Assembly: GCF_022024275.1 (NCBI RefSeq)
Contig: NZ_CP091804.1
Span: 806,001 to 870,000 of the forward strand
Length of the DNA: 64,000 nucleotides
Direction: 5' to 3'
DNA from: Sphingopyxis sp. BSN-002
Lineage (GTDB): Bacteria; Pseudomonadota; Alphaproteobacteria; Sphingomonadales; Sphingomonadaceae
Part shown: positions 8,603 to 16,828 of the stretch, piece by piece
Numbering within the stretch: position 1 is the stretch's first letter
Layout of the letters: each line of letters starts with the position of its first letter
Position numbers and translations under genes: made by a program
Notes under the pieces: model-generated
Told to the model about the DNA's origin: nothing
The model's database searches: none
What the model saw: only the letters and a program-made list of their open reading frames with translations

Positions 8603-8722
8603 CTGAAGTCTCCTTCCGGGCGGACGTGCGAAGCCGTCTTCCGGACGACATGCCATGTCCTTCCGGAAGCCGGACGACCCGTCGTCGCGCCGCTTTTTCC
8701 TGCATGATGAATGCGCTGGTAC

Positions 8723-8747
8723 AACGGCGGCGGCGCGCGAAAGTTCC
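8723..8747 (-). promoter_or_regulatory. EcfG-type (general stress) promoter for the DUF1328 gene
   Basis: On the minus strand GGAAC (8747-8743) is followed after exactly 16 bp by CGTT (8726-8723). This is the full consensus for EcfG sigma factors of the alphaproteobacterial general stress response. It lies about 120 bp upstream of the DUF1328 start. The first ten bases, GGAACTTTCG, are identical to those of the promoter at 33833-33857. Confidence 0.65.
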
Positions 8748-8825
8748 TGTTGGACAATCGGCGCCCGAAGCGTGACCATCGGCGCGCCGTCGCCGGAGTC
8801 GACGCGTCAGCGAGGGGAAAGCGCC

Positions 8826-10073
8826 ATGGTCACGCGTCCGTTTCATTTTTCGGGATCGACGGGCAAACAGCTTTCGGGGCGGATGGAACTGCCCGGCGGG
8901 CGCGTCCGCGGCTGGGCGATCTTCGCGCATTGCTTCACCTGCGGCAAGGACAACCGCGCCGCGGTCCGCATCGCGCGTCTGCTCGCGCGGCAGGGCATCG
9001 GCGTGTTGCGCTTCGACTTCGCGGGGCTGGGCGACAGCGAGGGCGATTTTGCCGACAGCCGCTTCTCCTATGATGTGCAGGATCTGCAGGCAGCCGCGGC
9101 GGCGCTCGCCGCGGAGGACAAGGCCCCGTCGCTGCTGATCGGACACAGCCTCGGCGGAGCGGCGGCAATCGCGGCCGCGAGCGATCTCCCCTCGATCCGC
9201 GCGGTCGCGACCGTCAACGCCCCCTTCGATGTCGCGCACACACTGCACCAGTTCGATCCCGCCGCGCTCGCCGCGATCGATGCCGAGGGCGCCGCCGACG
9301 TGCTGCTTGCCGGGCGCCCCTTCCGCGTCGGCAAGGGGCTGATCGACGACCTCCGCCAGCAAGACCAGGGCGCACGCCTCGCCGCTCTGCATCGCCCGCT
9401 GCTCGTGATGCACGCGCCGCTCGACGACACCGTCGGGATCGAGAATGCGACGAAGATCTATGTCGCCGCGCGCCATCCCAAGAGCTTCGTGTCTCTCGAC
9501 GATGCTGATCATCTGCTCAGCCGCCCGCAGGATATCGAGCGCGTCGGCACGATGATCGCCGCCTGGGCCGCACCCTATCTCACCAGACCCGCCGATCCGC
9601 CGCCGCCGCCGTTCGATGCCGAGGCGGAGGAGACCGGCGATGGCAAATTCCAGGTCGCGATCACCGCCGGCGGCCACGTCTTCCTCGCCGACGAACCCGA
9701 GAGCGTCGGCGGCATGGGGTCGGGGCCCAGCCCGTTCGACCTGCTCTCCTCGGCGCTCGCGGCCTGTACGACGATGACGCTGCGCCTCTATGCCGAGAAC
9801 AAGAAATGGCCGGTGAAGCGCATCCGGACCGCTGTCGGGCATGAGAAGGATGTAAGCGACCCGCAACCCGACCTGTTCAACGTGCGGGTTTCGGTCGAGG
9901 GCGACCTCGACGCCGAACAGCGCGCGCGGATCATGGAGATCGCCGAGCGCTGCCCCGTGCACCGCACGCTCGAACGCGGCGCGCGCTTCACCATGCTGGA
10001 GGGCGACCCGCCCGCCCCGTGCGAACCTCCCGAGGCGCATATGGAGGCGATGGACCGCGCGACCGAAGCCTAA
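8826..10073 (+). CDS. bifunctional alpha/beta hydrolase - OsmC family fusion protein
   Basis: This 415-residue protein joins two enzymes. Residues 1 to about 255 form an alpha/beta hydrolase with nucleophile elbow GHSLGG, acid in HAPLDDTV and histidine in DDADHLLS. Residues about 270-415 form an OsmC/Ohr-like domain with GMGSGPSPFDLLSSALAAC and a second cysteine in AERCPVHRTL. These cysteines match the peroxidatic pair of OsmC proteins that reduce organic hydroperoxides. The hydrolase part also has CFTCGKDN near residue 38. The fusion is a recognised arrangement and suggests hydrolysis linked to hydroperoxide or acyl reduction. The ATG at 8826 follows GAGGGGAAAG. Confidence 0.9.
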   Translation: MVTRPFHFSGSTGKQLSGRMELPGGRVRGWAIFAHCFTCGKDNRAAVRIARLLARQGIGVLRFDFAGLGDSEGDFADSRFSYDVQDLQAAAAALAAEDKAPSLLIGHSLGGAAAIAAASDLPSIRAVATVNAPFDVAHTLHQFDPAALAAIDAEGAADVLLAGRPFRVGKGLIDDLRQQDQGARLAALHRPLLVMHAPLDDTVGIENATKIYVAARHPKSFVSLDDADHLLSRPQDIERVGTMIAAWAAPYLTRPADPPPPPFDAEAEETGDGKFQVAITAGGHVFLADEPESVGGMGSGPSPFDLLSSALAACTTMTLRLYAENKKWPVKRIRTAVGHEKDVSDPQPDLFNVRVSVEGDLDAEQRARIMEIAERCPVHRTLERGARFTMLEGDPPAPCEPPEAHMEAMDRATEA

Positions 10074-10121
10074 TGCTTGACGGCGCGCAGCCAAACTGGC
10101 AATCGCCGCCGCCTTGGATAT

Positions 10122-10195
10122 GCGGGTATAGCATAGTGGTAATGCTCTAGCCTTCCAAGCTAGCTAGGCGGGTTCGATTCCCGCTACCCGCTCCA
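10122..10195 (+). tRNA. tRNA-Gly (anticodon TCC)
   Basis: A cloverleaf is visible: acceptor GCGGGTA pairs with TACCCGC, the anticodon stem CTAGC/GCTAG encloses loop CTTCCAA with anticodon TCC, and the T-arm contains GGTTCGATTCC. CCA is encoded at 10193-10195. A TTGACG at 10077-10082 could be its -35 element. Confidence 0.96.
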
Positions 10196-10202
10196 CCCCC
10201 GC

Positions 10203-10361
10203 CTATATCTCCGGATCGCTGTGGTGCCCGCGCTGCCAACGGCGGTGGTATTTTTTCCGTTCCTCGCGCGAACGGCGGGTGATGCGGACGATTGCGATCA
10301 CGATCATGGCGAGTACCGCGAGTATCAACGCGCAGGCCGCGACGGTCCTTGGTTCCATCAT
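10203..10361 (-). CDS. small single-span membrane protein, hypothetical
   Basis: This 52-residue frame begins MMEPRTVAACALILAVLAMI, has one hydrophobic segment at about residues 8-27, then a very basic cytoplasmic tail (RITRRSREERKKYHRRWQRG). A GGAG lies 5 bp before the double ATG. The positive-inside pattern supports a real membrane protein, but I do not recognise the family. It ends 7 bp from the tRNA-Gly gene on the opposite strand. Confidence 0.5.
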   Translation of the reverse strand: MMEPRTVAACALILAVLAMIVIAIVRITRRSREERKKYHRRWQRGHHSDPEI

Positions 10362-10516
10362 GGAAACTCCATGGAACGACCCCCGCCGCCGAGCGGTATA
10401 GCAGCTTCCATTTCGCATGGCGATGGCGGCCCGCCGATCCGGCCCGATTATCGCCCGCCCGGCCCGACAATCTGCCGGACATTGAGAACATTCGGGCAAC
10501 ATGCTAAGCCCCTCCC

Positions 10517-11650
10517 GTGGAAGACGGCGAGAATCCTGTCCCGGACACCGATGCGGCGGCGCCCTCTGTGCGCAAGATCATCCACGTCGACATGGATGCC
10601 TTTTACGCGTCGGTCGAACAGCGCGACGATCCTGCGCTGCGCGGGAAGCCGGTCGCGGTCGGCGGATCGTCGCGGCGTGGTGTCGTCGCTGCGGCGAGTT
10701 ACGAGGCCCGCAAGTTCGGCGTCCGCTCGGCGATGCCCAGCATTACCGCGAAGCGCCAGTGCCCCGACCTGATCTTCGTACCGCCGCGCTTCGAGGTCTA
10801 TCGCGACATCTCGCATCAGATCCGTGCAATCTTCCGCGACTATGCCGACGAGGTCGAACCGCTGTCACTGGACGAAGCCTATCTCGACGTCAGCCGCGAC
10901 AAGGCGGGCCTCGGGAGCGCGACCGCAGCCGCGAAGCTGATCCGTCGTCGTATCCGCGAGGAGACGGGGCTCACCGCCTCGGCAGGCGTCTCGTACAACA
11001 AGTTCATCGCCAAGCTCGCGTCGGACCAGAACAAACCCGATGGGCTGACCATCGTCCGCCCCGGCGAGGGCGCCGCTTTCGTCCAGACGCTCTCGATCCG
11101 GCGTTTCCACGGCATCGGCCCGGTGACGGCGGCCAAGATGGAGGGACTCGGGGTCTTTTCGGGCGCCGATCTTGTGGACAAGGATATGGCATGGCTGGCG
11201 GAGCATTTCGGGAACAGCGCCGAATGGCTCCACAATCTTGCGCAGGGGATCGACCACCGCCGCGTCAAGTCGAACCGGCCGCTGAAGTCGCTCGGCGGCG
11301 AGCGCACCTTCTTCAACGACCTGATCACCGACACCGAAATCCGCGAAGCGCTGGCGCATGTCTGCACGGTCGTCTGGGACCGCGCCGCGAAGAAAGGCGC
11401 GCGCGGACGAACGGTGACGCTGAAGCTGCGCTATGCCGATTTCCAGACGATCACCCGCGCGAAGTCGGTCCCCTTCCCTATCCTCGACGGGGCCAGCCTG
11501 CTCGCTGCGGGTGAAGCGATCCTGGCCCCGCTGCTACCGACCGGACAGGGCATCCGCCTGCTCGGCATCACATTGAGCAAGTTCGAGGGCGAAGACGATG
11601 AAAACGAGGGCGTCGTCGCGGCGCCCGCCGATCTGCTCAGCCTTATTTGA
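10517..11650 (+). CDS. dinB: DNA polymerase IV (Y-family translesion polymerase)
   Basis: This 377-residue enzyme copies damaged DNA. It has the Y-family catalytic motifs HVDMDAFYASVE near residue 23 and LSLDEAYLDV near residue 117, which carry the metal-binding acidic residues. The fingers stretch VAAASYEARKFGVRSAMP, a helix-hairpin-helix region (FHGIGPVTAAKM) and a C-terminal little-finger domain follow. A beta-clamp-binding motif is not obvious at the extreme end. The start is a GTG that gives about 20 residues before the first motif, normal for this family. A small exported protein gene overlaps its end by 8 bp on the opposite strand. Confidence 0.95.
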   Translation: MEDGENPVPDTDAAAPSVRKIIHVDMDAFYASVEQRDDPALRGKPVAVGGSSRRGVVAAASYEARKFGVRSAMPSITAKRQCPDLIFVPPRFEVYRDISHQIRAIFRDYADEVEPLSLDEAYLDVSRDKAGLGSATAAAKLIRRRIREETGLTASAGVSYNKFIAKLASDQNKPDGLTIVRPGEGAAFVQTLSIRRFHGIGPVTAAKMEGLGVFSGADLVDKDMAWLAEHFGNSAEWLHNLAQGIDHRRVKSNRPLKSLGGERTFFNDLITDTEIREALAHVCTVVWDRAAKKGARGRTVTLKLRYADFQTITRAKSVPFPILDGASLLAAGEAILAPLLPTGQGIRLLGITLSKFEGEDDENEGVVAAPADLLSLI

Positions 11651-12101
11651 CGGCGAGCGCCGGCGCGAGGCGCTTCAGGGCCGCCTGCATCCTTGGCGAC
11701 AGCGATTTGAGATCGCAAACGACGATCGCATCATCCATCACCTGAACACCCTCAGGTCCGGGTGCGCCGGTGCGCAGGACCGCCTTGCCCGCCGCGACCG
11801 CCTTCAGATGGAAATAGCCCATACCCTGATAGTCGCCGAGTTGCATGTTGGTGAAGCCGCCGGGAACCGGATTCGTGCGCCCTATCTTCTCCATCTCGGC
11901 GACCGGACCCATGCTGGCATTCGGACCGTAAAAATAGACCGCGCCCCAGCGCGCACCATCATAGGCATAGCCATTGGTCGCGGTCGCGCATTTGCCGGTC
12001 GCGGCAATCCAGAAGCCCTTGGCGATCGGCATGTTGATCGTCTGCGCCGCTGCCGGCACACTGCCTGCGATCACCGCGAGCGCCAAAATCCATCCGCGCA
12101 T
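11643..12101 (-). CDS. secreted protein of unknown function
   Basis: This 152-residue protein has a signal peptide (MRGWILALAVIAGSVPAAAQ) and a mature part with two cysteines (in TGKCATAT and VVCDLKSL) that could pair in the periplasm. The stretch GVQVMDDAIVVCDLKSLSPRMQAAL near the end is the most conserved-looking part. I do not recognise a domain. I chose the ATG at 12101 over 12161 because it places the signal peptide at the N terminus and follows a GGGTGGGGG stretch. Confidence 0.65.
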   Translation of the reverse strand: MRGWILALAVIAGSVPAAAQTINMPIAKGFWIAATGKCATATNGYAYDGARWGAVYFYGPNASMGPVAEMEKIGRTNPVPGGFTNMQLGDYQGMGYFHLKAVAAGKAVLRTGAPGPEGVQVMDDAIVVCDLKSLSPRMQAALKRLAPALAVK

Positions 12102-12171
12102 CGATACCCCCACCCTGGTCGACGATGACGTCACGGTGGCGGACTTGGCCGCGGCGATCAACCCCGGCTGC

Positions 12172-13764
12172 TCAGGAGGCGTCGGCGAAGACGCGCTCTT
12201 TCGTCGCGGTAAAGCGGATCGCGGGGTGGCGCTGGGTCACATAGCCGACTTCCCACGCGTCCTTCGCCATGAACACCGGCGCGCCGTCGCGGTCGGTGGC
12301 GCTGGCGCCGCGATGATCCGCCTGAAACGCCTTCAGCGCCGCGGCATCGTCGCTCGCGATCCAGCGCGCGGTGTCCCAGGGCGAAGCTTCGAGCTTCGCC
12401 TCTACCTTATATTCGGCCTCGAGCCGGCTGATCAGCACTTCGAGCTGTAGCTGGCCGACGACGCCCACGATCATGTTCGACCCGATCTCGGGATAGAAGA
12501 CCTGGATGATCCCCTCCTCGGCCATATCGTCGAGCGCCTTGCGGAGCTGCTTCGTCTTGGTCGGATCGACCAGCGCGACGCGGCGCAGGATTTCGGGGGC
12601 GAAGTTCGGCAAGCCGGTGATCGTGATATCGGTGCGCTCGGACAGCGTATCGCCGACGCGCAAGGTGCCATGGTTCGGAATGCCGATGATATCGCCGGGC
12701 CAGGCTTCCTCAGCCATTTCGCGGTCCTGCGCGAGGAACAGCATCGGGCGGCTGATCGCGATCGCCTTTCCGGTCCCGCCCTGCATCAGCCGCATCCCGC
12801 GCTCGAACTTGCCCGAGCAGAGGCGCATGAAGGCGATGCGGTCGCGGTGCGCGGGGTTCATGTTCGCCTGCACCTTGAAGACGAAGCCGGTCACCGCCTC
12901 GTCGTCGGGCTGTACCGGCGCGGGCTCGGCGGGCTGCGGCTGCGGTCCCGGCGCATGATTGGCCAGCGCCGAGAGGAGATCGACGACGCCGAATTCCTTG
13001 AGCGCCGACCCGAAATAGACCGGGGTCAGGTCGCCGTTGCGGTAGGCGGCGGCATCGAAGGGTGCATAGCAGGCCGACGCCAGCTCGGTCTCTTCCTTGA
13101 GGTGCGCGAGCGCGTCGGCGCTGAGCTGTGCCGCGAGCGCGCCATCGTCGAGTCCCGACACGCTGAAACGGTCGCCTTCATACATGCGCGATGCATCGCC
13201 GCCGGGCTTCATGATCGCGGGGTCGACCAGATCGTAAATCCCCTCGAACTGGCCGCCCATGCCCGCGGGCCAGTTCATCGGGCAGACGTCGAGCGCCAGC
13301 CGGTCGGCGACCTCGTCGAGCAGCTCGAACGGCGGCAACCCTTCGCGGTCGACCTTGTTGACGAAGGTGATGATCGGGACCGAGCGCAGGCGGCACACCT
13401 CGAACAACTTCAACGTCTGCGGTTCGATGCCCTTTGCGGCGTCGATCACCATCACCGCGCTGTCGACCGCGGTGAGCGTGCGATAGGTGTCCTCGCTGAA
13501 ATCCTCGTGGCCCGGCGTGTCGAGCAGGTTGAAGACGAGCCCGTCATGCTCGAAGGTCATCACCGACGAGGTCACCGAGATCCCGCGCTGCTGCTCGATC
13601 TTCATCCAGTCGGAGCGCGCGCGCCGCGCCGCCCCGCGTGCCTTGACCTCGCCCGCCATATGGATCGCCCCGCCCGCGACGAGTAGCTTTTCGGTCAGCG
13701 TCGTCTTGCCCGCGTCGGGGTGCGAGATGATGGCAAAGGTACGGCGGTCGGGATGCTTGGACAT
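12172..13764 (-). CDS. prfC: peptide chain release factor 3 (class II GTPase)
   Basis: This 530-residue GTPase recycles class I release factors from the ribosome after termination. The GTPase motifs are G1 SHPDAGKTT near residue 15, the switch region QQRGISVTSS, G3 DTPGHEDF near 86 and G4 NKVDREG near 140. Translation-factor domains II and III follow. The SDWMKIEQQRGISV stretch distinguishes RF3 from EF-G. The length matches E. coli RF3. I chose ATG 13764, which gives MSKHPDRRTF, over longer upstream options. Confidence 0.95.
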   Translation of the reverse strand: MSKHPDRRTFAIISHPDAGKTTLTEKLLVAGGAIHMAGEVKARGAARRARSDWMKIEQQRGISVTSSVMTFEHDGLVFNLLDTPGHEDFSEDTYRTLTAVDSAVMVIDAAKGIEPQTLKLFEVCRLRSVPIITFVNKVDREGLPPFELLDEVADRLALDVCPMNWPAGMGGQFEGIYDLVDPAIMKPGGDASRMYEGDRFSVSGLDDGALAAQLSADALAHLKEETELASACYAPFDAAAYRNGDLTPVYFGSALKEFGVVDLLSALANHAPGPQPQPAEPAPVQPDDEAVTGFVFKVQANMNPAHRDRIAFMRLCSGKFERGMRLMQGGTGKAIAISRPMLFLAQDREMAEEAWPGDIIGIPNHGTLRVGDTLSERTDITITGLPNFAPEILRRVALVDPTKTKQLRKALDDMAEEGIIQVFYPEIGSNMIVGVVGQLQLEVLISRLEAEYKVEAKLEASPWDTARWIASDDAAALKAFQADHRGASATDRDGAPVFMAKDAWEVGYVTQRHPAIRFTATKERVFADAS

Positions 13765-13841
13765 GGCGCGGGCGCCTAGCAGGTGAGGCGCGATGTGGAA
13801 AGGGGCTGGCGCCCGCCGCGCGCCGGACGCATGATCCGCCG

Positions 13842-14471
13842 ATGCGATATCTTTTCCTTGCCCTTGCATTGATCGCGGCGCCCGCAGCCGCACAGGACTC
13901 GCCGTTCGTCGGCGAATATAGTCTCGTCGAGGGGCCCGACGTCGGCGGCGGCCTTCTCATCCGCAACGATGGTCGCTTTCAGTATATGCTCGCGGCCGGT
14001 GCACTCGACGAGCGTGCCGAGGGACGCTGGGAAGCACGCGACGACGCCATCTGCCTGACCACCGAGCCCAAACCCGTACCGCCCGCGTTTGAAAAGGGTA
14101 CGCCCATCGAGGTCGAGGGTGCCATCCCTACACTGCTCGTCACCTGGCCGAACGGCGAAGCCATTCCCGGGGTCGATTTCGTGATCGGCTTCGACAGCGG
14201 CGAGCCGGCAGAGGGCTATACGCAGTACGACGGCTGGACGATGCCCGAGGACGACAAGCGCGTGCCGAGGTGGGTCGAAATCCGCGAACCGATCTATGGC
14301 ATCACGGCGCCGCGCTATGACCTCGCCGCGGCCGACGGCGGCAAGCTGCGCGTCAACCTGATCCCGAACGATATCGGCGTGGTCGACATGGACGGCGCGT
14401 GCCTGGAACAGACGGATAACGGCGCGGTCCTGCACCGCAAGGACGGCGACCTGCGCTTCCGCAAATACTGA
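13842..14471 (+). CDS. secreted protein of unknown function
   Basis: This 209-residue protein has a clear signal peptide (MRYLFLALALIAAPAAAQ). The start of the mature part, PFVGEYSLVEGPDVGGGLLI followed by GRFQYMLAAGALDE and EGRWEARDDAICLTT, resembles small lipocalin-like periplasmic proteins that begin with a GxY...GR pattern. I cannot name a family. It is divergent from prfC, 77 bp apart. Confidence 0.65.
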   Translation: MRYLFLALALIAAPAAAQDSPFVGEYSLVEGPDVGGGLLIRNDGRFQYMLAAGALDERAEGRWEARDDAICLTTEPKPVPPAFEKGTPIEVEGAIPTLLVTWPNGEAIPGVDFVIGFDSGEPAEGYTQYDGWTMPEDDKRVPRWVEIREPIYGITAPRYDLAAADGGKLRVNLIPNDIGVVDMDGACLEQTDNGAVLHRKDGDLRFRKY

Positions 14472-14545
14472 TCGGCGACGATGCAAAATCGCTATCGAAA
14501 GCATCAGCCCTAAGCTCTTGCACTCGTCACCCAAATCGGTCACAA

Positions 14546-14563
14546 CTTTACGTGAACGTAAAG
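14546..14563. promoter_or_regulatory. LiuR-like palindromic operator, copy 2
   Basis: CTTTACGTGAACGTAAAG is an 18-bp inverted repeat with 8 of 9 positions pairing, the mismatch being central. It is 28 bp upstream of the enoyl-CoA hydratase start. It shares the TTTACGT-NN-ACGTAAA core with copy 1 at 1419-1436, which sits in the same position relative to a second acyl-metabolism operon. Confidence 0.7.
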
Positions 14564-14591
14564 GTAAACTTGCGCGAGAGGATTCTTCCCC

Positions 14592-15398
14592 ATGGCCGAC
14601 ACCCCCGACTTCGACACGATCAAGCTCGACATCGCCGACAATGTCGCGACGATTACGCTGAACCGTCCGGACCGCCTCAACTCGATGCCGCCCGCGATGG
14701 CCGACGATATCCGCGCGGCGCTCGACTATCTGCCGGGCCTTGGTGCCCGCGCGCTTCTGATCACCGGGGAAGGCCGTGGCTTTTGTTCGGGCGCCGATCT
14801 CGCCGGCGACCGGTCGTCGGGTGGCGCCGTCGGTGGCGGCGCGCGGAGCCGCAATGCGCTGCGCGGTCATTACAACCCGATGCTGCTCGCGCTCGCCAAT
14901 CTCGACATCCCCGTCGTCGTCGCGGTCAATGGCCCCGCGGCCGGCGTCGGCTGCAGCTTCGCGCTGTCGGGCGACTTCACGATCGCAGGCAAGAGCGCCT
15001 ATTTCCTCCAGGCCTTCGTCAACATCGGCCTCGTCCCCGATGGCGGCTCGTCGTGGCTGCTGCCGCGCCTGGTCGGCGTGCCGCGCGCATTGCAGATGAT
15101 GATGCTGGGCGAGAAGATTTCCGCCGATCAGGCCGCCGACTGGGGCATGATCTACAAGAGTGTCGACGATGCCGACCTGATGGCCGAGGCGAAAGGGCTC
15201 GCGACGCGGCTCGCGAACGGCCCGACCATCGCGCTCGGCACGATGCGCAAGGTGCTGCGCGACGGGCTGTCGCAGAGCTTCTCGGACACGCTCGACGCCG
15301 AAGCCAAGGGCCAGTTTATCGCCGGCGGCACCGCCGACGCAGTCGAAGGCATCATGGCCTTCCAGCAGAAGCGCAAGACCGAATTCAAGGGCAAATAG
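14592..15398 (+). CDS. enoyl-CoA hydratase/isomerase family protein (PaaG-like)
   Basis: This 268-residue crotonase-fold protein has the oxyanion-hole segments GRGFCSGADLAGD near residue 62 and NGPAAGVGCSFALSGD near 114. The sequence VNIGLVPDGGSSWLLPR carries an aspartate where PaaG-type epoxyphenylacetyl-CoA isomerases and enoyl-CoA isomerases have their catalytic aspartate (PD-x-GGTWLLPR). It is therefore more likely an isomerase or PaaG relative than a classical hydratase with two glutamates. The upstream LiuR-like palindrome suggests control with branched-chain or fatty acyl-CoA breakdown. Two hairpin terminators follow the stop. Confidence 0.88.
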   Translation: MADTPDFDTIKLDIADNVATITLNRPDRLNSMPPAMADDIRAALDYLPGLGARALLITGEGRGFCSGADLAGDRSSGGAVGGGARSRNALRGHYNPMLLALANLDIPVVVAVNGPAAGVGCSFALSGDFTIAGKSAYFLQAFVNIGLVPDGGSSWLLPRLVGVPRALQMMMLGEKISADQAADWGMIYKSVDDADLMAEAKGLATRLANGPTIALGTMRKVLRDGLSQSFSDTLDAEAKGQFIAGGTADAVEGIMAFQQKRKTEFKGK

Positions 15399-15411
15399 GC
15401 CCCGAAATGCA

Positions 15412-15434
15412 AACCCCGGCGCGAGGCCGGGGTT
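15412..15434. terminator. hairpin terminator between convergent genes (first)
   Basis: A perfect 9-bp stem (AACCCCGGC with GCCGGGGTT) has a 5-base loop and lies 13 bp after the enoyl-CoA hydratase stop. It is followed by TTCAAAAT. The symmetric A/T ends suit bidirectional termination. Confidence 0.75.
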
Positions 15435-15451
15435 CAAAATGCGACAGTGGA

Positions 15452-15476
15452 AAGCCCCGGCCTTGCGCCGGGGTTT
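15452..15476. terminator. hairpin terminator between convergent genes (second)
   Basis: A 10-bp stem (AAGCCCCGGC with GCCGGGGTTT, one G-T pair) has a 5-base loop and abuts the stop codon of the minus-strand HD-domain gene. Its core CCCCGGC/GCCGGGG is the same as in the first hairpin 30 bp away, so the two are near-duplicate terminators. Confidence 0.7.
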
Positions 15477-16079
15477 CTATTCCGCCGCTTCCTCGACCAT
15501 CACCTTCTTGTAGATGCTCTGGCGCGGATAGGAGCAGAGCCGTTCGACCATCGGCTCGAAAAATTCGAGCGGCAGCGTGTCGTAGTCGGGATCGAACGCC
15601 GGCGCGTCATATTTCTCGCAGAATTCGGCGCAGGCGGCCGCGTAAGGGCTGTCGGCGAACTGGTCGCGCATGTCGCGGTCGAGGCCGATATAGTGGAAGA
15701 AATAATGGCCCTGGAAAATGCCGTGGTGCTGGACGATCCACAGATTTTCCTCGGACAGGAAGGGTTTCAGGATCGCCGCCGCGACGTCGGGATGGTTGAA
15801 CGCGCCCAGCGTATCGCCGATGTCATGGAGCAGCGCCATCACGACATATTCCTCGTCGCGCCCGTCGCGGTGCGCGCGCGTCGCGGTCTGCAGACAATGC
15901 TCGAGCCGGTCGACCGGAAAACCGCCATAATCGCCGCCGAGCAGCTTCAGATGGTCGAGGATGCGCTTGCCGTTGTTCGGGGCAAACTCCTTCTGCTCGC
16001 GCGCAATGATATCCCAGTCTTGCTGCGTTCCGTCGATCATCGAGCGAAACGTCGCATGCTCGTGTGTCATGTCGTTCAT
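15477..16079 (-). CDS. HD-domain protein, possible phosphohydrolase or diiron oxygenase
   Basis: This 200-residue soluble protein has an HD-type metal-binding series: His in RLEHCLQTA near residue 60, HD in MALLHDIGD near 85, His in NHPDVAA, then VQHHGIFQGHYFFHY near 115 and a late acidic stretch DPDYD. HD proteins are usually phosphohydrolases. The extra histidine-rich HHGIFQGHYFFHY also resembles the arrangement in myo-inositol oxygenase and PhnZ-type mixed-valence diiron oxygenases, so either activity is possible. A GGAGAGG lies 5 bp before the ATG. It lies just upstream of two near-identical terminators. Confidence 0.8.
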   Translation of the reverse strand: MNDMTHEHATFRSMIDGTQQDWDIIAREQKEFAPNNGKRILDHLKLLGGDYGGFPVDRLEHCLQTATRAHRDGRDEEYVVMALLHDIGDTLGAFNHPDVAAAILKPFLSEENLWIVQHHGIFQGHYFFHYIGLDRDMRDQFADSPYAAACAEFCEKYDAPAFDPDYDTLPLEFFEPMVERLCSYPRQSIYKKVMVEEAAE

Positions 16080-16111
16080 GGCAGCCTCTCCTTATTGGCT
16101 GCCAGCCTATC

Positions 16112-16828
16112 CTATTCGTTGTTATTTGCAACGTTATAGGTCTTGACCTCTGCCTGCGTCAGACAACGCCGCGTCGACTTGTCCTCGGCGTTCGCCAGCG
16201 CCTTCTGCTGGTACATCACCTCGGTCAGCAGCTTGCGCGACACGCCCATGCGGATCAGGAAGTCATTGTCCTCGCTCGCGAGCAGCGCGGCATCCTGTTC
16301 GATGTCGCCGATCAGTTCCTTGGTCGCGTCGGTACCCATCGCGACGCTCATGTCGATCGCGCTGCGGTCGCCCGTTCGCGTGAACATATGGACGATGAAC
16401 AGGCCGCCCGGATCGATGACGCGCGGCTGCCCGCCCATGAAAATGAAATTGCACGCGCTGAAGCACGCCCAGCCCGCAGGAATGCGCGTCGTCAGGCCGA
16501 AGTTCGACCGGATGATCCGCCCTGCGGCATTGCCCGCGCGCGCGTCGCCCCCCGGCGAGCGCAGCCACACCTCGGCGACGTCGGGATTGGCCTCGAGCGC
16601 TTTCTTGAGCCGGTCGGGCGCGCCGGAATCGATACGTCCCTCGGCGAGTAGCACCTTGGCGCTACCTTTCTTCACCGGCGTGAACTGCATCGTCGTGTTC
16701 GCCGACCAGTCGGGATTCAGCGGACAGGTCGGGTTCGCGGGGTCCATCTGGACCTTCGCTGCCCCGGTCAGGCAGGCGAGCGCCGCGCCCGCAAGGGCGA
16801 GACGGACGGCTTTACGCGGCAAGGGCAT
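16112..16828 (-). CDS. periplasmic ClpP/crotonase-like protein (COG3904 type)
   Basis: This 238-residue exported protein has a signal peptide (AVRLALAGAALACLTGAA) and a ClpP-like core. SPGGDARAGNAAGRIIRS near residue 94 is followed by TRIPAGWACFSACNFIFMGG near 117 and DPGGLFIVHMF near 139. The serine in CFSAC and the histidine in IVHMF are positioned like a serine-protease pair, but activity in this group is unproven. The cysteines in CFSAC and the late RRCLTQ may form disulfides. Its first 17 bp overlap the end of the upstream gene, which indicates translational coupling. Confidence 0.78.
   Translation of the reverse strand: MPLPRKAVRLALAGAALACLTGAAKVQMDPANPTCPLNPDWSANTTMQFTPVKKGSAKVLLAEGRIDSGAPDRLKKALEANPDVAEVWLRSPGGDARAGNAAGRIIRSNFGLTTRIPAGWACFSACNFIFMGGQPRVIDPGGLFIVHMFTRTGDRSAIDMSVAMGTDATKELIGDIEQDAALLASEDNDFLIRMGVSRKLLTEVMYQQKALANAEDKSTRRCLTQAEVKTYNVANNNE

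Noticed and set aside
8331..10094. A 587-codon leftward frame over the hydrolase-OsmC gene
   Set aside because: It is the complement of a well-supported fusion gene and also absorbs the small DUF1328 gene in another frame.
10517..11514. A second long plus-strand frame over dinB
   Set aside because: It is a shifted reading of the dinB gene with no domain.
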